Source: JACKII01 sp963807085 (lineage in GTDB: Bacteria > Pseudomonadota > Alphaproteobacteria > Bin95). Taken from it: 64,000 bases of DNA. Position numbers and translations under genes: made by a program. Positions 1 to 8,766 of the stretch are shown piece after piece; within the stretch, counting starts at the first letter, position 1; the number at the start of each line of letters is the position of its first letter. The stretch spans positions 186,001 through 250,000 of the forward strand of contig CAWEBB010000032.1 in assembly GCA_963807085.1 (NCBI GenBank), read 5' to 3'. The notes below the pieces were generated by a model. It was not told where the DNA came from, made no database searches, and saw nothing but the letters and a program-made list of their open reading frames with translations.

Positions 1-264
1 GTGCGGCTTCTCATTACCCTTGGCTCGCTGATCCTCTACAGCGCGATTGTTTATTTCGGTTGGTCGACGATCGAGCGCAATCTGATGCTGGAGCGGACGA
101 CTCAGAGCATGGTGCTGCTGATTTGGCCGTTCCAGGCGGTGCTGATCATCGCGTTCGTCTTGATGGCGCTGACCTGCCTGTTCCAACTGTATCAGGACTT
201 TCAGGCCGTGCGCGGCAAGACGGTTTTCGCCTGGGCGCCCGCCGAAGAAGGTCTCGATATCTAG
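1..264 (+). CDS. TRAP transporter small permease (DctQ-like), C-terminal part
   Basis: The reading frame is open from base 1 and stops at 264, so this is probably the 3' half of a gene that begins before the window (DctQ proteins are usually 150-190 residues; 87 are visible). Two hydrophobic segments are seen (about residues 3-23 and 38-60), the second ending in a short charged cytoplasmic tail. The next gene, 65 bp downstream on the same strand, is a DctM large permease, which is the usual Q-M order and the main reason for the call. The GTG at base 1 is just an in-frame codon and should not be read as the true start. Confidence 0.75.
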   Translation: MRLLITLGSLILYSAIVYFGWSTIERNLMLERTTQSMVLLIWPFQAVLIIAFVLMALTCLFQLYQDFQAVRGKTVFAWAPAEEGLDI

Positions 265-329
265 GGCGCAGCGGTCGCACGCGAAAATGAATAAGAACAC
301 CGAAAGAATTTTGAAGGGCGGGTAGCGTC

Positions 330-1616
330 ATGGGTTTTCTCGGTATTTCGATGACGGCGCTGCTGGCGTTTGGTGCGCCGATCGGCGTCGCGTTGCTGGG
401 CGCGGCCGCGCTCGTCATGATGAACGACGGCATGATGTCGATGGGAACGCTGTTCCGTTCGTTCTTCGACTTCACCAACAGCTACACGCTGATGGCCATT
501 CCGTTCTTCATCTATGCCGGTTTTCTGATGGAAAAGACCGGTCTGATTTCCGGCCTGTTCCGCTTTGCCGATGCTTTGGTCGGCTGGCTGCCGGGCGGCT
601 TTGCGTACGCCACCCTCATTGCCGCGGTGTTGTTCGGTGCGATCAGCGGCTCTTCGACCGCGATGGCGGCCGCGATGGGCGTGATCGCCTATCCGGAGAT
701 GATCCGGCGCGGCTATCCACAGTGGATGTCGGCGGGCGTGATCGCCTGCGGCGGCGGCATTGCCCTACTGATCCCCCCTTCCATTACCCTGATCCTGTTC
801 GGCGTCTTGACCGAGGAGAACATCGTCGCGCTGTTCTTTGCCGGCGTCACGCCCGGTCTGATGCTGGCATTGAGTGACGCGGTAATTATTCTCGGGGTCG
901 CCTGGTACCTGAAACTACCCGCGGGCACGTTCAGTTGGCGCGAGCTGGCCCGTTCCATGTGGGTTGCGTGGCCGGCGTTGATGATGCCGGTCGTTATCCT
1001 GGGCGGCCTCTATGGCGGTGTGTTCACGCCGACGGAGGCGGGTGCGGCGGCCTGCGGCTATGCCATGCTCTATGGCGTGATCGCGAAGCGCGGCCAGTTC
1101 CTGAAGGATCTGCTGCCGGTCACCCAACGCGCGGTCAACCTGACCGCCATCGTATTTTTCCTCGTCGGCTGTGTCGGCGTGTTCCAGTTCCTGCTGGCGA
1201 ACAAGGGTTGGCCGCAGGATATGGCCGCCTGGGTCGGCAGCTTTGGCCTCTCCGCCTTCATGTTCCTGTTGTTGATGCTGGCGGTGCTGCTGTTCCTGTC
1301 CATGTTCCTAACCGGCGTTGCCATGCTGGTGCTGACGGTGCCGATCATCGCGCCGATTTCGATGGCGCTGGGCATCGATCCCATTCACCTGGGTATTCTG
1401 TTCGCGCTGGCCGTCGAGATGGGCGGCGTGATCCCGCCGGTGGGGCTGAACCTGTTCGCCGTCAGCGGCACGACCGGGGTACCGCTGACGCAGGTGATGA
1501 AGGGGGCGATCCCGTTCCTGATTACCGACGGCATCGTGCTCGCACTGATCCTGTTCTATCCGGAACTGGCGTTGTGGCTGCCGGACGCCGCTGTGACTCC
1601 GGTTTTCGGCAGGTAA
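330..1616 (+). CDS. TRAP transporter large permease (DctM family)
   Basis: 428 residues, the normal size for DctM, almost wholly hydrophobic with about 12 membrane segments. The glycine/serine motif GAISGSSTA lies near residue 103 and PPSITLILFG near 149, both typical of the family. In TRAP systems DctM forms the channel and uses the sodium gradient to import organic acids delivered by a periplasmic binding protein. It follows the small permease fragment by 65 bp; the binding-protein gene presumably lies before the window. Start ATG at 330 is preceded by a GGGCGGG stretch. The substrate (often a C4-dicarboxylate or keto acid) cannot be read from the sequence. Confidence 0.93.
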   Translation: MGFLGISMTALLAFGAPIGVALLGAAALVMMNDGMMSMGTLFRSFFDFTNSYTLMAIPFFIYAGFLMEKTGLISGLFRFADALVGWLPGGFAYATLIAAVLFGAISGSSTAMAAAMGVIAYPEMIRRGYPQWMSAGVIACGGGIALLIPPSITLILFGVLTEENIVALFFAGVTPGLMLALSDAVIILGVAWYLKLPAGTFSWRELARSMWVAWPALMMPVVILGGLYGGVFTPTEAGAAACGYAMLYGVIAKRGQFLKDLLPVTQRAVNLTAIVFFLVGCVGVFQFLLANKGWPQDMAAWVGSFGLSAFMFLLLMLAVLLFLSMFLTGVAMLVLTVPIIAPISMALGIDPIHLGILFALAVEMGGVIPPVGLNLFAVSGTTGVPLTQVMKGAIPFLITDGIVLALILFYPELALWLPDAAVTPVFGR

Positions 1617-1662
1617 GGCTGCCATTAAAAAAAAGAAAGCTGATGATGGTGCTATCCGCTTC

Positions 1663-1710
1663 ACTCTGAGCCCGTCGAAGGGGGCGCCTTCTGGAATTGC
1701 CCCTTCGACA
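1663..1710. repeat. Dispersed hairpin repeat copy 1
   Basis: Contains CTGAGCCCGTCGAAGGGG followed by CCCCTTCGAC; GTCGAAGGGG (1674-1683) pairs exactly with 1700-1709, giving a 10-bp stem with a 16-nt loop. The core is shared with copies at 34129-34190, near 42367 and 61847-61880. It sits just after dctM and before a convergent gene, so it might also act as a terminator. Confidence 0.6.
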
Positions 1711-1757
1711 TGCCGCTTTGCGGCTACTTGGGCCGAAACGAGTTGGGGAAAAGCCGC

Positions 1758-2924
1758 TTATCCGAACTGCCGGAGCGTGCGGCGGGAGATGACCATGCGG
1801 TGCACTTCGCTCGGCCCTTCATAGATCTTCATCAGCCGGGCGCGCTGCGCCATCAGTTGCAGGGGCAATTCCTTGGTCATGCCCATGGCGCCAAAGGCCT
1901 GCATAGCGTGGTCGATCACCTCGCCTACCATCTCCGTGGCATAGAGCTTGATCATGCTGGCTTCGGTGCGCAGATCGGTAACACCGGCGTCCTGCTTTTC
2001 GGCGGCATCCAGCACCATCAGCTTGGTCGCATGGATCTTGGTGGCGGCGTCGGCGATCCACCACTGCACCGCCTGCTTGTCCGCCAGGCGCGAGCCAAAG
2101 GTGACGCGCTGCTGGGCGTGCTCACACATCATCTTGAGCGCCCGGTTCGCCATGCCGACGCACCACGCGCCCATCTGCAGGCGGCGGACGGTCAGGCGAT
2201 GCTGCATCGGGGCGAAGCCATTGCCGACCTCGCCCAGCACCTGGCGCTCGTGCAGGCGCATGTCTTCGAATACCAGCTCATAGGTGCGGGCGCCGGCCAG
2301 CATTTTGATCTCACGCTCGATGGTGAAGCCGGGCGTATCCTTGTCGACAATGAAGGCGGTGATGCCGCCGCGGGCCTTTTTCGCCAGATCCGTGACGGCC
2401 ATGAGGATCATGAAGTCGGCCTTGGGCACCCGGCTGACCCAGATCTTGCGGCCGTTGATGACCCAATGGTCGCCGTCCTTGACCGCGCGCGTGCGCATTT
2501 CCGCCGGGTCGCCACCCGCGCCGGGCTCAGAGATGGCGATGGCCGAGCCGAAATCGCCCTTCACATAGGGGTCGAGATACTTGCGCCGCTGCTCTTCGTT
2601 CGCGACCTTCACCATCATGTGCATGTTGGGTGCGTCCGGCGGAAACACGAACGGCACGGCGGTGCGGCCGAGCTCGAAATTCACGCCGACCAGCGCCAGG
2701 GCGGGCAGGTCCATGCCCCCCACTTCCTCCGGCGCGTCCAGCGCCCAAAGGCCCAGTTCCTTGCATTTGGCGAACAGTTTCGCCTCTTCTTCGGCCGACA
2801 GTCCGCCGACGCCGCCGGAGGCCTCGCGCTCCAGCACGTCTTTCTCCAGCGGCATCAGTTCCTGATCGACGAATTTCGCGACCAGGTCTTGGAGCATGCG
2901 GTGGTCTTCGGAGATTTCGGGCAT
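1758..2924 (-). CDS. Acyl-CoA dehydrogenase family protein
   Basis: 388 residues, full length for the family. An FAD flavoenzyme that oxidises acyl-CoA thioesters to enoyl-CoA. Visible landmarks are AISEPGAGGDPA (about residue 130, FAD/substrate site), the arginine-rich QRVTFGSRLADKQAVQ segment in the C-terminal helical domain and YEGPSEVHRMVISRR at the end, where Glu369 is at the catalytic-base position used by many members. Substrate class is not determined; the closest style is the group acting on bulky or medium-chain acyl-CoA. It is convergent with the TRAP operon and is downstream of the cdd pair on the same strand. A long opposite-strand frame here is a shadow. Confidence 0.93.
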   Translation of the reverse strand: MPEISEDHRMLQDLVAKFVDQELMPLEKDVLEREASGGVGGLSAEEEAKLFAKCKELGLWALDAPEEVGGMDLPALALVGVNFELGRTAVPFVFPPDAPNMHMMVKVANEEQRRKYLDPYVKGDFGSAIAISEPGAGGDPAEMRTRAVKDGDHWVINGRKIWVSRVPKADFMILMAVTDLAKKARGGITAFIVDKDTPGFTIEREIKMLAGARTYELVFEDMRLHERQVLGEVGNGFAPMQHRLTVRRLQMGAWCVGMANRALKMMCEHAQQRVTFGSRLADKQAVQWWIADAATKIHATKLMVLDAAEKQDAGVTDLRTEASMIKLYATEMVGEVIDHAMQAFGAMGMTKELPLQLMAQRARLMKIYEGPSEVHRMVISRRTLRQFG

Positions 2925-2940
2925 TTTGTTGGTCCATTGG

Positions 2941-3552
2941 TTAGAAAACGAAACTTGGCCACGTCATCAGCTGCGGCTCTGACATGAGCAGGGGAATGCT
3001 ATGGCTGAGGGCGACCGCCAGAAACGTTACAACAAAAACACAGAGCCCGGCGGCTGTCAGGTACATCGCCCAGCGCAATTTCCGCTCCCGCTCAATAGTC
3101 AGACGGAAAAAGCGCTCCTTGTATGGTTCGAAGTCAGCCTTGTCCGCGATGCGGTCAAAGCGCAAATAGAAGACGGTAAGGCCCAGAAAGATTGCAGCAG
3201 CCAGCAGAAGAAAGACCAGGACGGCCATGAGCAGGAAGATGCCGGGCCACCCGACAAGCGGCTGGCAGTTTGCCGCCGGTGCGGTGCCTGGCCGTAATGG
3301 CGGAATGGTTGTCGTCGCCTGACAGCCTTCTAGCGACCGCAGGATCTGAAACACCAATACCGACATGAAACCGATGCCCAGCCCGTTTAGCCGCAAAATA
3401 GCGCCAATCTTGCTGTCGATGATATTCAAGCGGTCATAGAGGTATTTGATACCCCATTGTTCATTCTTGGCCCCGGTATCGGCCTGCAGAAAGGCATAGT
3501 GCGCCTTGTCTTGGGCAAGCTCAGAATCTTCGACCCAGAATCCCATATCCAT
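2941..3552 (-). CDS. Hypothetical membrane protein with three predicted helices
   Basis: 203 residues from the ATG at 3552, which lies 5 bp after the cdd stop; the frame stays open further upstream, but that part is the shadow of cdd. I do not recognise a family. The N-terminal ~60 residues are soluble (motif KNEQWGIKYLYDRLNIIDSKIGAIL), followed by a hydrophobic segment at about 63-80, a longer one at about 113-142, an amphipathic charged stretch (YLRFDRIADKADFEPYKERFFRL) and a third segment near 168-190. This resembles small membrane-anchored proteins of the Pycsar/SMODS-effector-like shape, but no catalytic motif supports that. Probably co-transcribed with cdd. Confidence 0.6.
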   Translation of the reverse strand: MDMGFWVEDSELAQDKAHYAFLQADTGAKNEQWGIKYLYDRLNIIDSKIGAILRLNGLGIGFMSVLVFQILRSLEGCQATTTIPPLRPGTAPAANCQPLVGWPGIFLLMAVLVFLLLAAAIFLGLTVFYLRFDRIADKADFEPYKERFFRLTIERERKLRWAMYLTAAGLCVFVVTFLAVALSHSIPLLMSEPQLMTWPSFVF

Positions 3553-3557
3553 CCCGG

Positions 3558-4001
3558 TCAAAAGGAAAAGGCGTGGGGCAGCAATTCGCGGGCGGGAACG
3601 GTGACCCAACCCTCCTCGCCAGCATGGAAGGTTACCGGCATGGCGGAATTGAACTCGACAAGGCGCTGTCGGCAAGCGCCGCAGGGCGTGCAAGGCTGTT
3701 GGATGCCGCCGCTCTCGGCATAGATCAGCGCAGCCACGGCCTTCAGGCGTTCCCCTTCCACCGTGCGCGCGGCCGCCAGCGCCGCCGTCTCGGCGCAAGA
3801 GCCAACAGGATAGGACGCATTCTCGATGTTGGCCCCGGCGTAAACCGCGCCGCTCTCGGCCTGTACGGCCGCGCCGACCTGAAAGCGGGAATAGGGGGTG
3901 TAGGCATTGCGGGCCGCACGGATAGCGGCCTGGAGTAACTCCTGGCTTACCGGCGCAGGTCCATCAGGGCCGCGAACCGTCAGCCCGGCTTTTGCTGTCA
4001 T
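3558..4001 (-). CDS. cdd: Cytidine deaminase
   Basis: 147 residues, typical of the short homotetrameric zinc cytidine deaminases. The zinc and catalytic residues are visible: C69-A-E71 with Glu71 as proton shuttle, and PC107xxC110 as the other zinc ligands. It converts cytidine and deoxycytidine to uridine and deoxyuridine in pyrimidine salvage. It is the first gene of a two-gene minus-strand unit with the membrane protein at 2941-3552. The start ATG at 4001 follows the ftsH stop by about 90 bp. Confidence 0.95.
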   Translation of the reverse strand: MTAKAGLTVRGPDGPAPVSQELLQAAIRAARNAYTPYSRFQVGAAVQAESGAVYAGANIENASYPVGSCAETAALAAARTVEGERLKAVAALIYAESGGIQQPCTPCGACRQRLVEFNSAMPVTFHAGEEGWVTVPARELLPHAFSF

Positions 4002-4092
4002 CGCGTGGTGTCCTCAAGCCATCCAGGTGCTGATGTTACCAATCCTTTCTCTGGAGCGATAGCGGGGAATGGGCGGGCGCTTGCAATGGCGC

Positions 4093-5928
4093 CTAAGCGC
4101 CTGCGCTCCGGTTCTCCTTCACCAATGCCCGTAGCGCGTCTGCCTCCAGCGTCTCGCGCTCCAACAGGGCCTTGGCGCATCTCTCCAGGTCCGCCCGGCG
4201 CTCGCGCAGAATGCCGAGGGTCCGCTCGAAGACCTTGGCGATGATCTCCTTCACCGCCTGGTCCAGTTGCGCCGCCGTCGCTTCGCTGTAGCGGCGCTCA
4301 AAATAGGTTGCCATGCCGTTCTGGCCGAGAAACGTCGAACGATCGGCGTCATAGCTGACCGAGCCCAGGTCGGGGTTCATGCCATAACGCGCCACCATGC
4401 TGCGCGCAATGTCCGTCGCCTTGGCCAGATCGTCGGCCGCGCCGGTCGAAAAATGGTCGAAAATCACGGATTCCGCTGCCCGGCCACCCATCAAGACGGC
4501 GATCTTGTTCTCCAGTTCCTCCTGCGTCATCAGGAACCGGTCCTCGGTCGGCCGCTGAATCGTATACCCCAATGCGCCGACGCCGCGCGGGATGATCGAG
4601 ACCTTGTGCACCTCGTCCACCCCCGGCAGCGCCATGCTGACCAGCGCGTGCCCCATTTCGTGGTAGGCGACGATCTCCCGCTCCTTCGGGTTGAGCAGGC
4701 GGTTCCTTTTTTCCAGGCCGGCGATGATGCGCTCGATTGCCTGATTGAAGTCCACCATATCGACCGTGCTGCTGCGTCGCCGGGTCGCCATCAGCGCCGC
4801 CTCGTTCACCAGATTGGCCAGATCGGCGCCGCTGAAGCCGGTGGTCAGCGCCGCGATGGCTTCGGGGTCGGCGTCCTTGCCCGATGTGATCTTGCGCATA
4901 TGCACGTTGAGGATCTGCACCCGCCCGGCACGATCGGGCCGGTCCACCAGGATCTGTCGGTCGAACCGCCCGGCGCGCAGCAGGGCCGGATCCAGGATTT
5001 CCGGCCGGTTGGTGGCGGAGAGCAGCACCAGCCCCTCGCTGGGGTCGAAGCCGTCCAACTCGTTCAGAAGCTGGTTCAGGGTCTGCTCACGCTCGTCGTT
5101 GCCACCGAGATGACCGGAAGCACCCCGCGCCCGGCCCAGCGCGTCCAGTTCGTCGATGAAGATGATGGCCGGCGCCTTTTGCCGGGCCTGTTGGAACAGG
5201 TCGCGCACTCTGGCCGCACCCACGCCGACGAACATTTCGACAAATTCCGAGCCGGAGATGGAGAAGAACGGCACGCCCGCTTCGCCCGCCACGGCGCGAG
5301 CCAGCAGGGTCTTGCCAGTACCTGGCGGGCCGACCAGCAGCACGCCTTTCGGCATTCGCGCGCCGAGCTTGCCGTATTCCTCAGGCGCGCGCAGGAATTC
5401 GATCAACTCGACCAGCTCTTCCTTGGCCTCGTCCACGCCGGCGACGTCTTCGAATGTCACCTTGGTGTCGGTCTCTACATAGACCTTGGCCTTGCTCTTG
5501 CCGATGGACATCAGCCCGCCGCCCAAACCGCCCATGCCGCCCGCACCGGCCATACGCCGGATGATCAGCAGCCAGAGGCCGATGAACAGAAGGGCCGGGG
5601 CGAGCCAGCCGATCAGGGTCGTGAACCAGGTATTTTCCACGGCACCGGTGTATTCAACGCCGTGCTTGCTCAGTTGGGCGGCGATGTCGTTGGCCACAAG
5701 CCGGGTGACGAACTCGGTCTTGCCGTTTTGCGGCTGCTTGAAGGTGCCGCGAGCGGTTTCGCTGCCAACCACGACGTCCTTGATCATGCCCTGGTCGAGC
5801 AGTTGTTCGAACTTGCTGTAGTTGATCGTCTCGACGCTTTGGGTTTCGACCCACAGGTCGCGCAGCAGGACAATGCCCAACAGCGCCAGGACAAAGTACC
5901 AGAAATTGATCTGCGTGCCGCGTTCCAT
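4093..5928 (-). CDS. ftsH: ATP-dependent zinc metalloprotease FtsH
   Basis: 611 residues. Two N-terminal membrane segments (about 10-24 and 103-124) flank a periplasmic domain; then the AAA+ module with Walker A GPPGTGKT (200-207), Walker B IIFIDELD (255-262) and arginine-finger region RPEILDPALLRAGRFDR; then the M41 peptidase with HEMGH (423-427). It degrades misfolded or short-lived membrane and cytosolic proteins. The loop after the second helix is glycine-rich. The N-terminus (MERGTQINFWYF) differs from the usual alphaproteobacterial housekeeping FtsH and there is no tilS or folP neighbour, so this may be a second paralogue; that is inference. Confidence 0.96.
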   Translation of the reverse strand: MERGTQINFWYFVLALLGIVLLRDLWVETQSVETINYSKFEQLLDQGMIKDVVVGSETARGTFKQPQNGKTEFVTRLVANDIAAQLSKHGVEYTGAVENTWFTTLIGWLAPALLFIGLWLLIIRRMAGAGGMGGLGGGLMSIGKSKAKVYVETDTKVTFEDVAGVDEAKEELVELIEFLRAPEEYGKLGARMPKGVLLVGPPGTGKTLLARAVAGEAGVPFFSISGSEFVEMFVGVGAARVRDLFQQARQKAPAIIFIDELDALGRARGASGHLGGNDEREQTLNQLLNELDGFDPSEGLVLLSATNRPEILDPALLRAGRFDRQILVDRPDRAGRVQILNVHMRKITSGKDADPEAIAALTTGFSGADLANLVNEAALMATRRRSSTVDMVDFNQAIERIIAGLEKRNRLLNPKEREIVAYHEMGHALVSMALPGVDEVHKVSIIPRGVGALGYTIQRPTEDRFLMTQEELENKIAVLMGGRAAESVIFDHFSTGAADDLAKATDIARSMVARYGMNPDLGSVSYDADRSTFLGQNGMATYFERRYSEATAAQLDQAVKEIIAKVFERTLGILRERRADLERCAKALLERETLEADALRALVKENRSAGA

Positions 5929-5996
5929 TATGCTTTCCGTCCGCTACCGTCGCCGTGCCCCGATTGGCTCTGATCTTCGTGCACGCTGTGCCCGTG

Positions 5997-7373
5997 TCAA
6001 TGAGCCGAACCGCCTAGGTGCCGCGGCAGGTCCAACCGCCCGGTGACGGCGGCCCAGAGATCGCCGCCTTTTGTGTCTGCATAGCGATAGCGGGCACGCA
6101 CGACGTCCACCCCCTGCAGTTGCACCGCTTCCAGCCGCTTCGCCAGGTCGATGGGCGTTCCGGCGACGACAATATCTGCGCCGCTGGCTTCGATCGTCGC
6201 GGCCAACGCCCGTTGTTGTGCGGGGCTGTAGCCGACGGCGGGTAGCACCGGGCCGATATGCGGGTACTGCTGAAACACTGCGCCAATATCCGGGACCGCG
6301 AAAGCGCGCGGGTTCAGGATTTCCGCGGCCCCGCCCGCGACCGCCGCGGCATAGCCCGCGCCGGTCGGCATGCCGCCATGGGTGATGGTGGGGCCGTCCT
6401 CCACGACCAGCACGCGCTTGCCTTTGACCGCATTCGGCTTGTCTAGCACGACGGGGGAGGCGCCGTAGATGAGCTCGGCCCCCGGGTTATAGGTCCGAAC
6501 GGTATCGGTCACGGCCTGGATGGCGTCTGCTTCGGCCGCGCCCGTTTTGGCGACCACGACGATATCCGCCATGCGCAGGTTGACCTCCCCCGGCCAGTAG
6601 CGGGTTTCGTGGCCGGGGCGCAGTGCATCCACCAGCACGATGGAAAGCGTCGGGCGGATAAAGCCAAAATCGTTGTTGCCACCATCCCACAGAATCACGT
6701 CCGCTTCGGCCTCTGCCGCCTCCAGGATGCGGGCGTAGTCCGCCCCGGCAAAGATGGAGAGTCCGGCCTCGACATAGGGCTCGTACTCCTCCCGCTCTTC
6801 GATCGTGCAAGCGTGGGTGTCGAAGTCCGCGTAGGAGGCGAAGCGCTGCACCGCCTGCCGGCCGAGGTCGCCATAGGGCATTGGGTGCCGGATCGCGGCG
6901 GCGCGGACACCTGCTTTCGCCAGGTGTTCGGCCAGATAGCGGCTGACCTGAGATTTGCCGCAGCCGGTGCGGACCGCTGTCACCGAGATGACCGGCTTTG
7001 CCGACGGCAGCATGGTGCGTTCCGGCCCCCACAGCTCGAAGTCGCAGCCGGCGGCGGCCGCGCGGGCGGCCAGGTGCATGACATGCCCGTAGGTCACGTC
7101 GCTATAGGCAAAGACGACCGCATCGCCCGAATGCTGCCGGCAAATGCTGTCCAGGTCGGCTTCGGGCAAAATAGGGACGCCGTCCGGATAGAGCGGCCCG
7201 GCGAGTGCAGCCGGATATCGGCGCGCGTCGATGCCGGGGATTTGCGTGGCGGTGAAGGCGATCACCTCGAACGAGCGGTCATCGCGGCAACAGACGTTGA
7301 AGTTGTGAAAATCCCGCCCTGCCGCGCCGGCGATGACGATACGGCGGCGTTTTCCAGACAATGGCTCAGGCAT
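5997..7373 (-). CDS. Cyclic 2,3-diphosphoglycerate synthetase-like P-loop protein (COG2403 type)
   Basis: 458 residues from the ATG at 7373 (an open frame continues upstream but overlaps the next gene). N-terminal Rossmann-like region begins RIVIAGAAGRDFHNFN; a P-loop is visible as TAVRTGCGKSQ (GKS at 139-141), then an acidic WDGGNNDFGF motif near 229-238 and a PTLSIVLVDALRPGHE strand. These match the predicted-GTPase family related to archaeal cyclic 2,3-diphosphoglycerate synthetase. Whether the bacterial protein makes that compound is unknown; the methanogen role as an osmolyte or thermoprotectant should not be transferred directly. It lies 92 bp after the LLM oxidoreductase gene on the same strand. 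Confidence 0.8.
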   Translation of the reverse strand: MPEPLSGKRRRIVIAGAAGRDFHNFNVCCRDDRSFEVIAFTATQIPGIDARRYPAALAGPLYPDGVPILPEADLDSICRQHSGDAVVFAYSDVTYGHVMHLAARAAAAGCDFELWGPERTMLPSAKPVISVTAVRTGCGKSQVSRYLAEHLAKAGVRAAAIRHPMPYGDLGRQAVQRFASYADFDTHACTIEEREEYEPYVEAGLSIFAGADYARILEAAEAEADVILWDGGNNDFGFIRPTLSIVLVDALRPGHETRYWPGEVNLRMADIVVVAKTGAAEADAIQAVTDTVRTYNPGAELIYGASPVVLDKPNAVKGKRVLVVEDGPTITHGGMPTGAGYAAAVAGGAAEILNPRAFAVPDIGAVFQQYPHIGPVLPAVGYSPAQQRALAATIEASGADIVVAGTPIDLAKRLEAVQLQGVDVVRARYRYADTKGGDLWAAVTGRLDLPRHLGGSAH

Positions 7374-7465
7374 GCGCCCTGCTCCTCGCTTCGATTCCAC
7401 CCCGTATATAGGTGTACGCGCAGGCGTCCGACAGCCGTGCGCGATGAAACGCCGTTGGAGCCGCC

Positions 7466-8371
7466 CTAAAACAGATCCGCCACCGCCTCGTGATAGTGGA
7501 TCATGGCAGCCAAGTGGGCGGCGACCGTCCGGCCCTCGATGCGGGTAAAGCCGCTGCGGCTGAAGGCGTTGTGCAACGTGAAATGGGTGACGCCCGCATC
7601 CTGCCAAAACCCGACGGTCTTGCGCCAATCCTCGGGCCTTCCTGCGCCCGCCGAAAGCCGAACCGAAAGGCCGGGCTCGCCGCTGCGGCCTTCCTTCGTC
7701 CAGGCCGCACGCAACGTGTCGAAGTCGCGGAGGGCATCGTCGCCCGGCCCATGCTTCAGGTACATCCAGCCGTCGCCATAACGGGCCAGCCGTCGGATCG
7801 TGGCCGGCGCGTGGCCGCCGAACCAGAGCGGCACCTTGCCGGATGGCGGGCGCGGATTGATGCCGGCGTCGTCGATCTCGTGCCATTGCCCCTTGAAGCG
7901 GACATGGTCGTCGGCCCAGAGCGCCTGCATCACCTGCACCTGCTCCTCCGAGCGCTTGCCGCGATTGGCGAAGTCCATACCCAGGCCGGTAAACTCCACC
8001 GGGTTCCAGCCGATGCCGACGCCAAAACGGAAGCGTTCGCCGCAGAGCGTGGCAAGCGAAGCCGCCTGTTTCGCCACCAGCACCGCCTGGCGCTGGGCTA
8101 GGATCATGACCTCGGTCGAAAAGCCCATCGTGGGGCAGAGGCCTGCGAGAAACCCGAACAGCACGAAGGCATCGACATAGGTGTCTTCGGACGTGTTCCA
8201 GTTGCCCCAGTCCGGGCGGCTGGCGGCATTCACGCCGAGCACATGATCCGGGCAGGCGAGGTAGGAAAAACCAAGCCCCTCTGCCGTCTGGCCGATGGTT
8301 TTCACGGCGACCGGGTCGCCGCCCGTGTCGGCGATGGGCAGGGCAAAGCCGAGTTGCGGTTTGGTGGGCAT
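7466..8371 (-). CDS. LLM-class flavin / F420-dependent oxidoreductase
   Basis: 301 residues. The luciferase-like monooxygenase barrel is recognised from LGFSYLACPDHV near residue 31, GERFRFGVGIGWNPVEF near 110, and VPLWFGGHAPATIRRLARYGDGW near 180. The family uses FMNH2 or F420. Length and motif spacing fit the TIGR03619-like group. Substrate unknown. Divergent from tRNA-Gly, with about 210 bp between them, and upstream of the P-loop protein at 5997-7373. Confidence 0.85.
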   Translation of the reverse strand: MPTKPQLGFALPIADTGGDPVAVKTIGQTAEGLGFSYLACPDHVLGVNAASRPDWGNWNTSEDTYVDAFVLFGFLAGLCPTMGFSTEVMILAQRQAVLVAKQAASLATLCGERFRFGVGIGWNPVEFTGLGMDFANRGKRSEEQVQVMQALWADDHVRFKGQWHEIDDAGINPRPPSGKVPLWFGGHAPATIRRLARYGDGWMYLKHGPGDDALRDFDTLRAAWTKEGRSGEPGLSVRLSAGAGRPEDWRKTVGFWQDAGVTHFTLHNAFSRSGFTRIEGRTVAAHLAAMIHYHEAVADLF

Positions 8372-8585
8372 GTGCGGCTCCTGACTTGGGGTGGTGAAAT
8401 TAGGGCAAGCGTCGCGAGACCCGGGGCTGCATGGGAAACCTACTCTGCCAGGCGACCATCCCGCGTCCGGTCCATGCAGTATCCCCGTTCGGTAAAATGT
8501 AGCATGGCGAGCAACAGGGGGCTTGCCAAGCGAAGCTGGATGATTATGTTGCGGGTTGCCTGAAGCGCTGCGGCGCGCAGGGAAA

Positions 8586-8660
8586 GCGGGAGTAGCTCAG
8601 TGGTAGAGCATCACGTTGCCAACGTGAGGGTCGAGGGTTCGAACCCCTTCTCCCGCTCCA
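8586..8660 (+). tRNA. tRNA-Gly (GCC)
   Basis: 75 nt including an encoded CCA. Acceptor arms GCGGGAG (8586-8592) and CTCCCGC (8650-8656) pair; the anticodon stem TCACG/CGTGA encloses TTGCCAA with anticodon GCC at 8618-8620; the T-loop GGTTCGAACCC is canonical. Confidence 0.97.
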
Positions 8661-8766
8661 AATTCCGGCGTTACACATTTCCCTGAATTTCTACTTTCAC
8701 CGGGTTCTTGCGCGAGATGAAATGCGCGCGCTACTCTGGCATACCTTACCCGCAGGAAAACAAGCG

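Noticed and set aside
1710..2987. 425-residue plus-strand frame opposite acyl-CoA dehydrogenase
   Set aside because: Shadow of a clear family member; no domain, poor start.
4267..5973. 568-residue plus-strand frame opposite ftsH
   Set aside because: Its protein is arginine/histidine-rich and matches nothing; ftsH in the opposite strand has all motifs. A GC-rich shadow.
8586..8660. tRNA-Gly as an attachment site of an island
   Set aside because: No integrase or direct repeat of the tRNA 3' end was found nearby.
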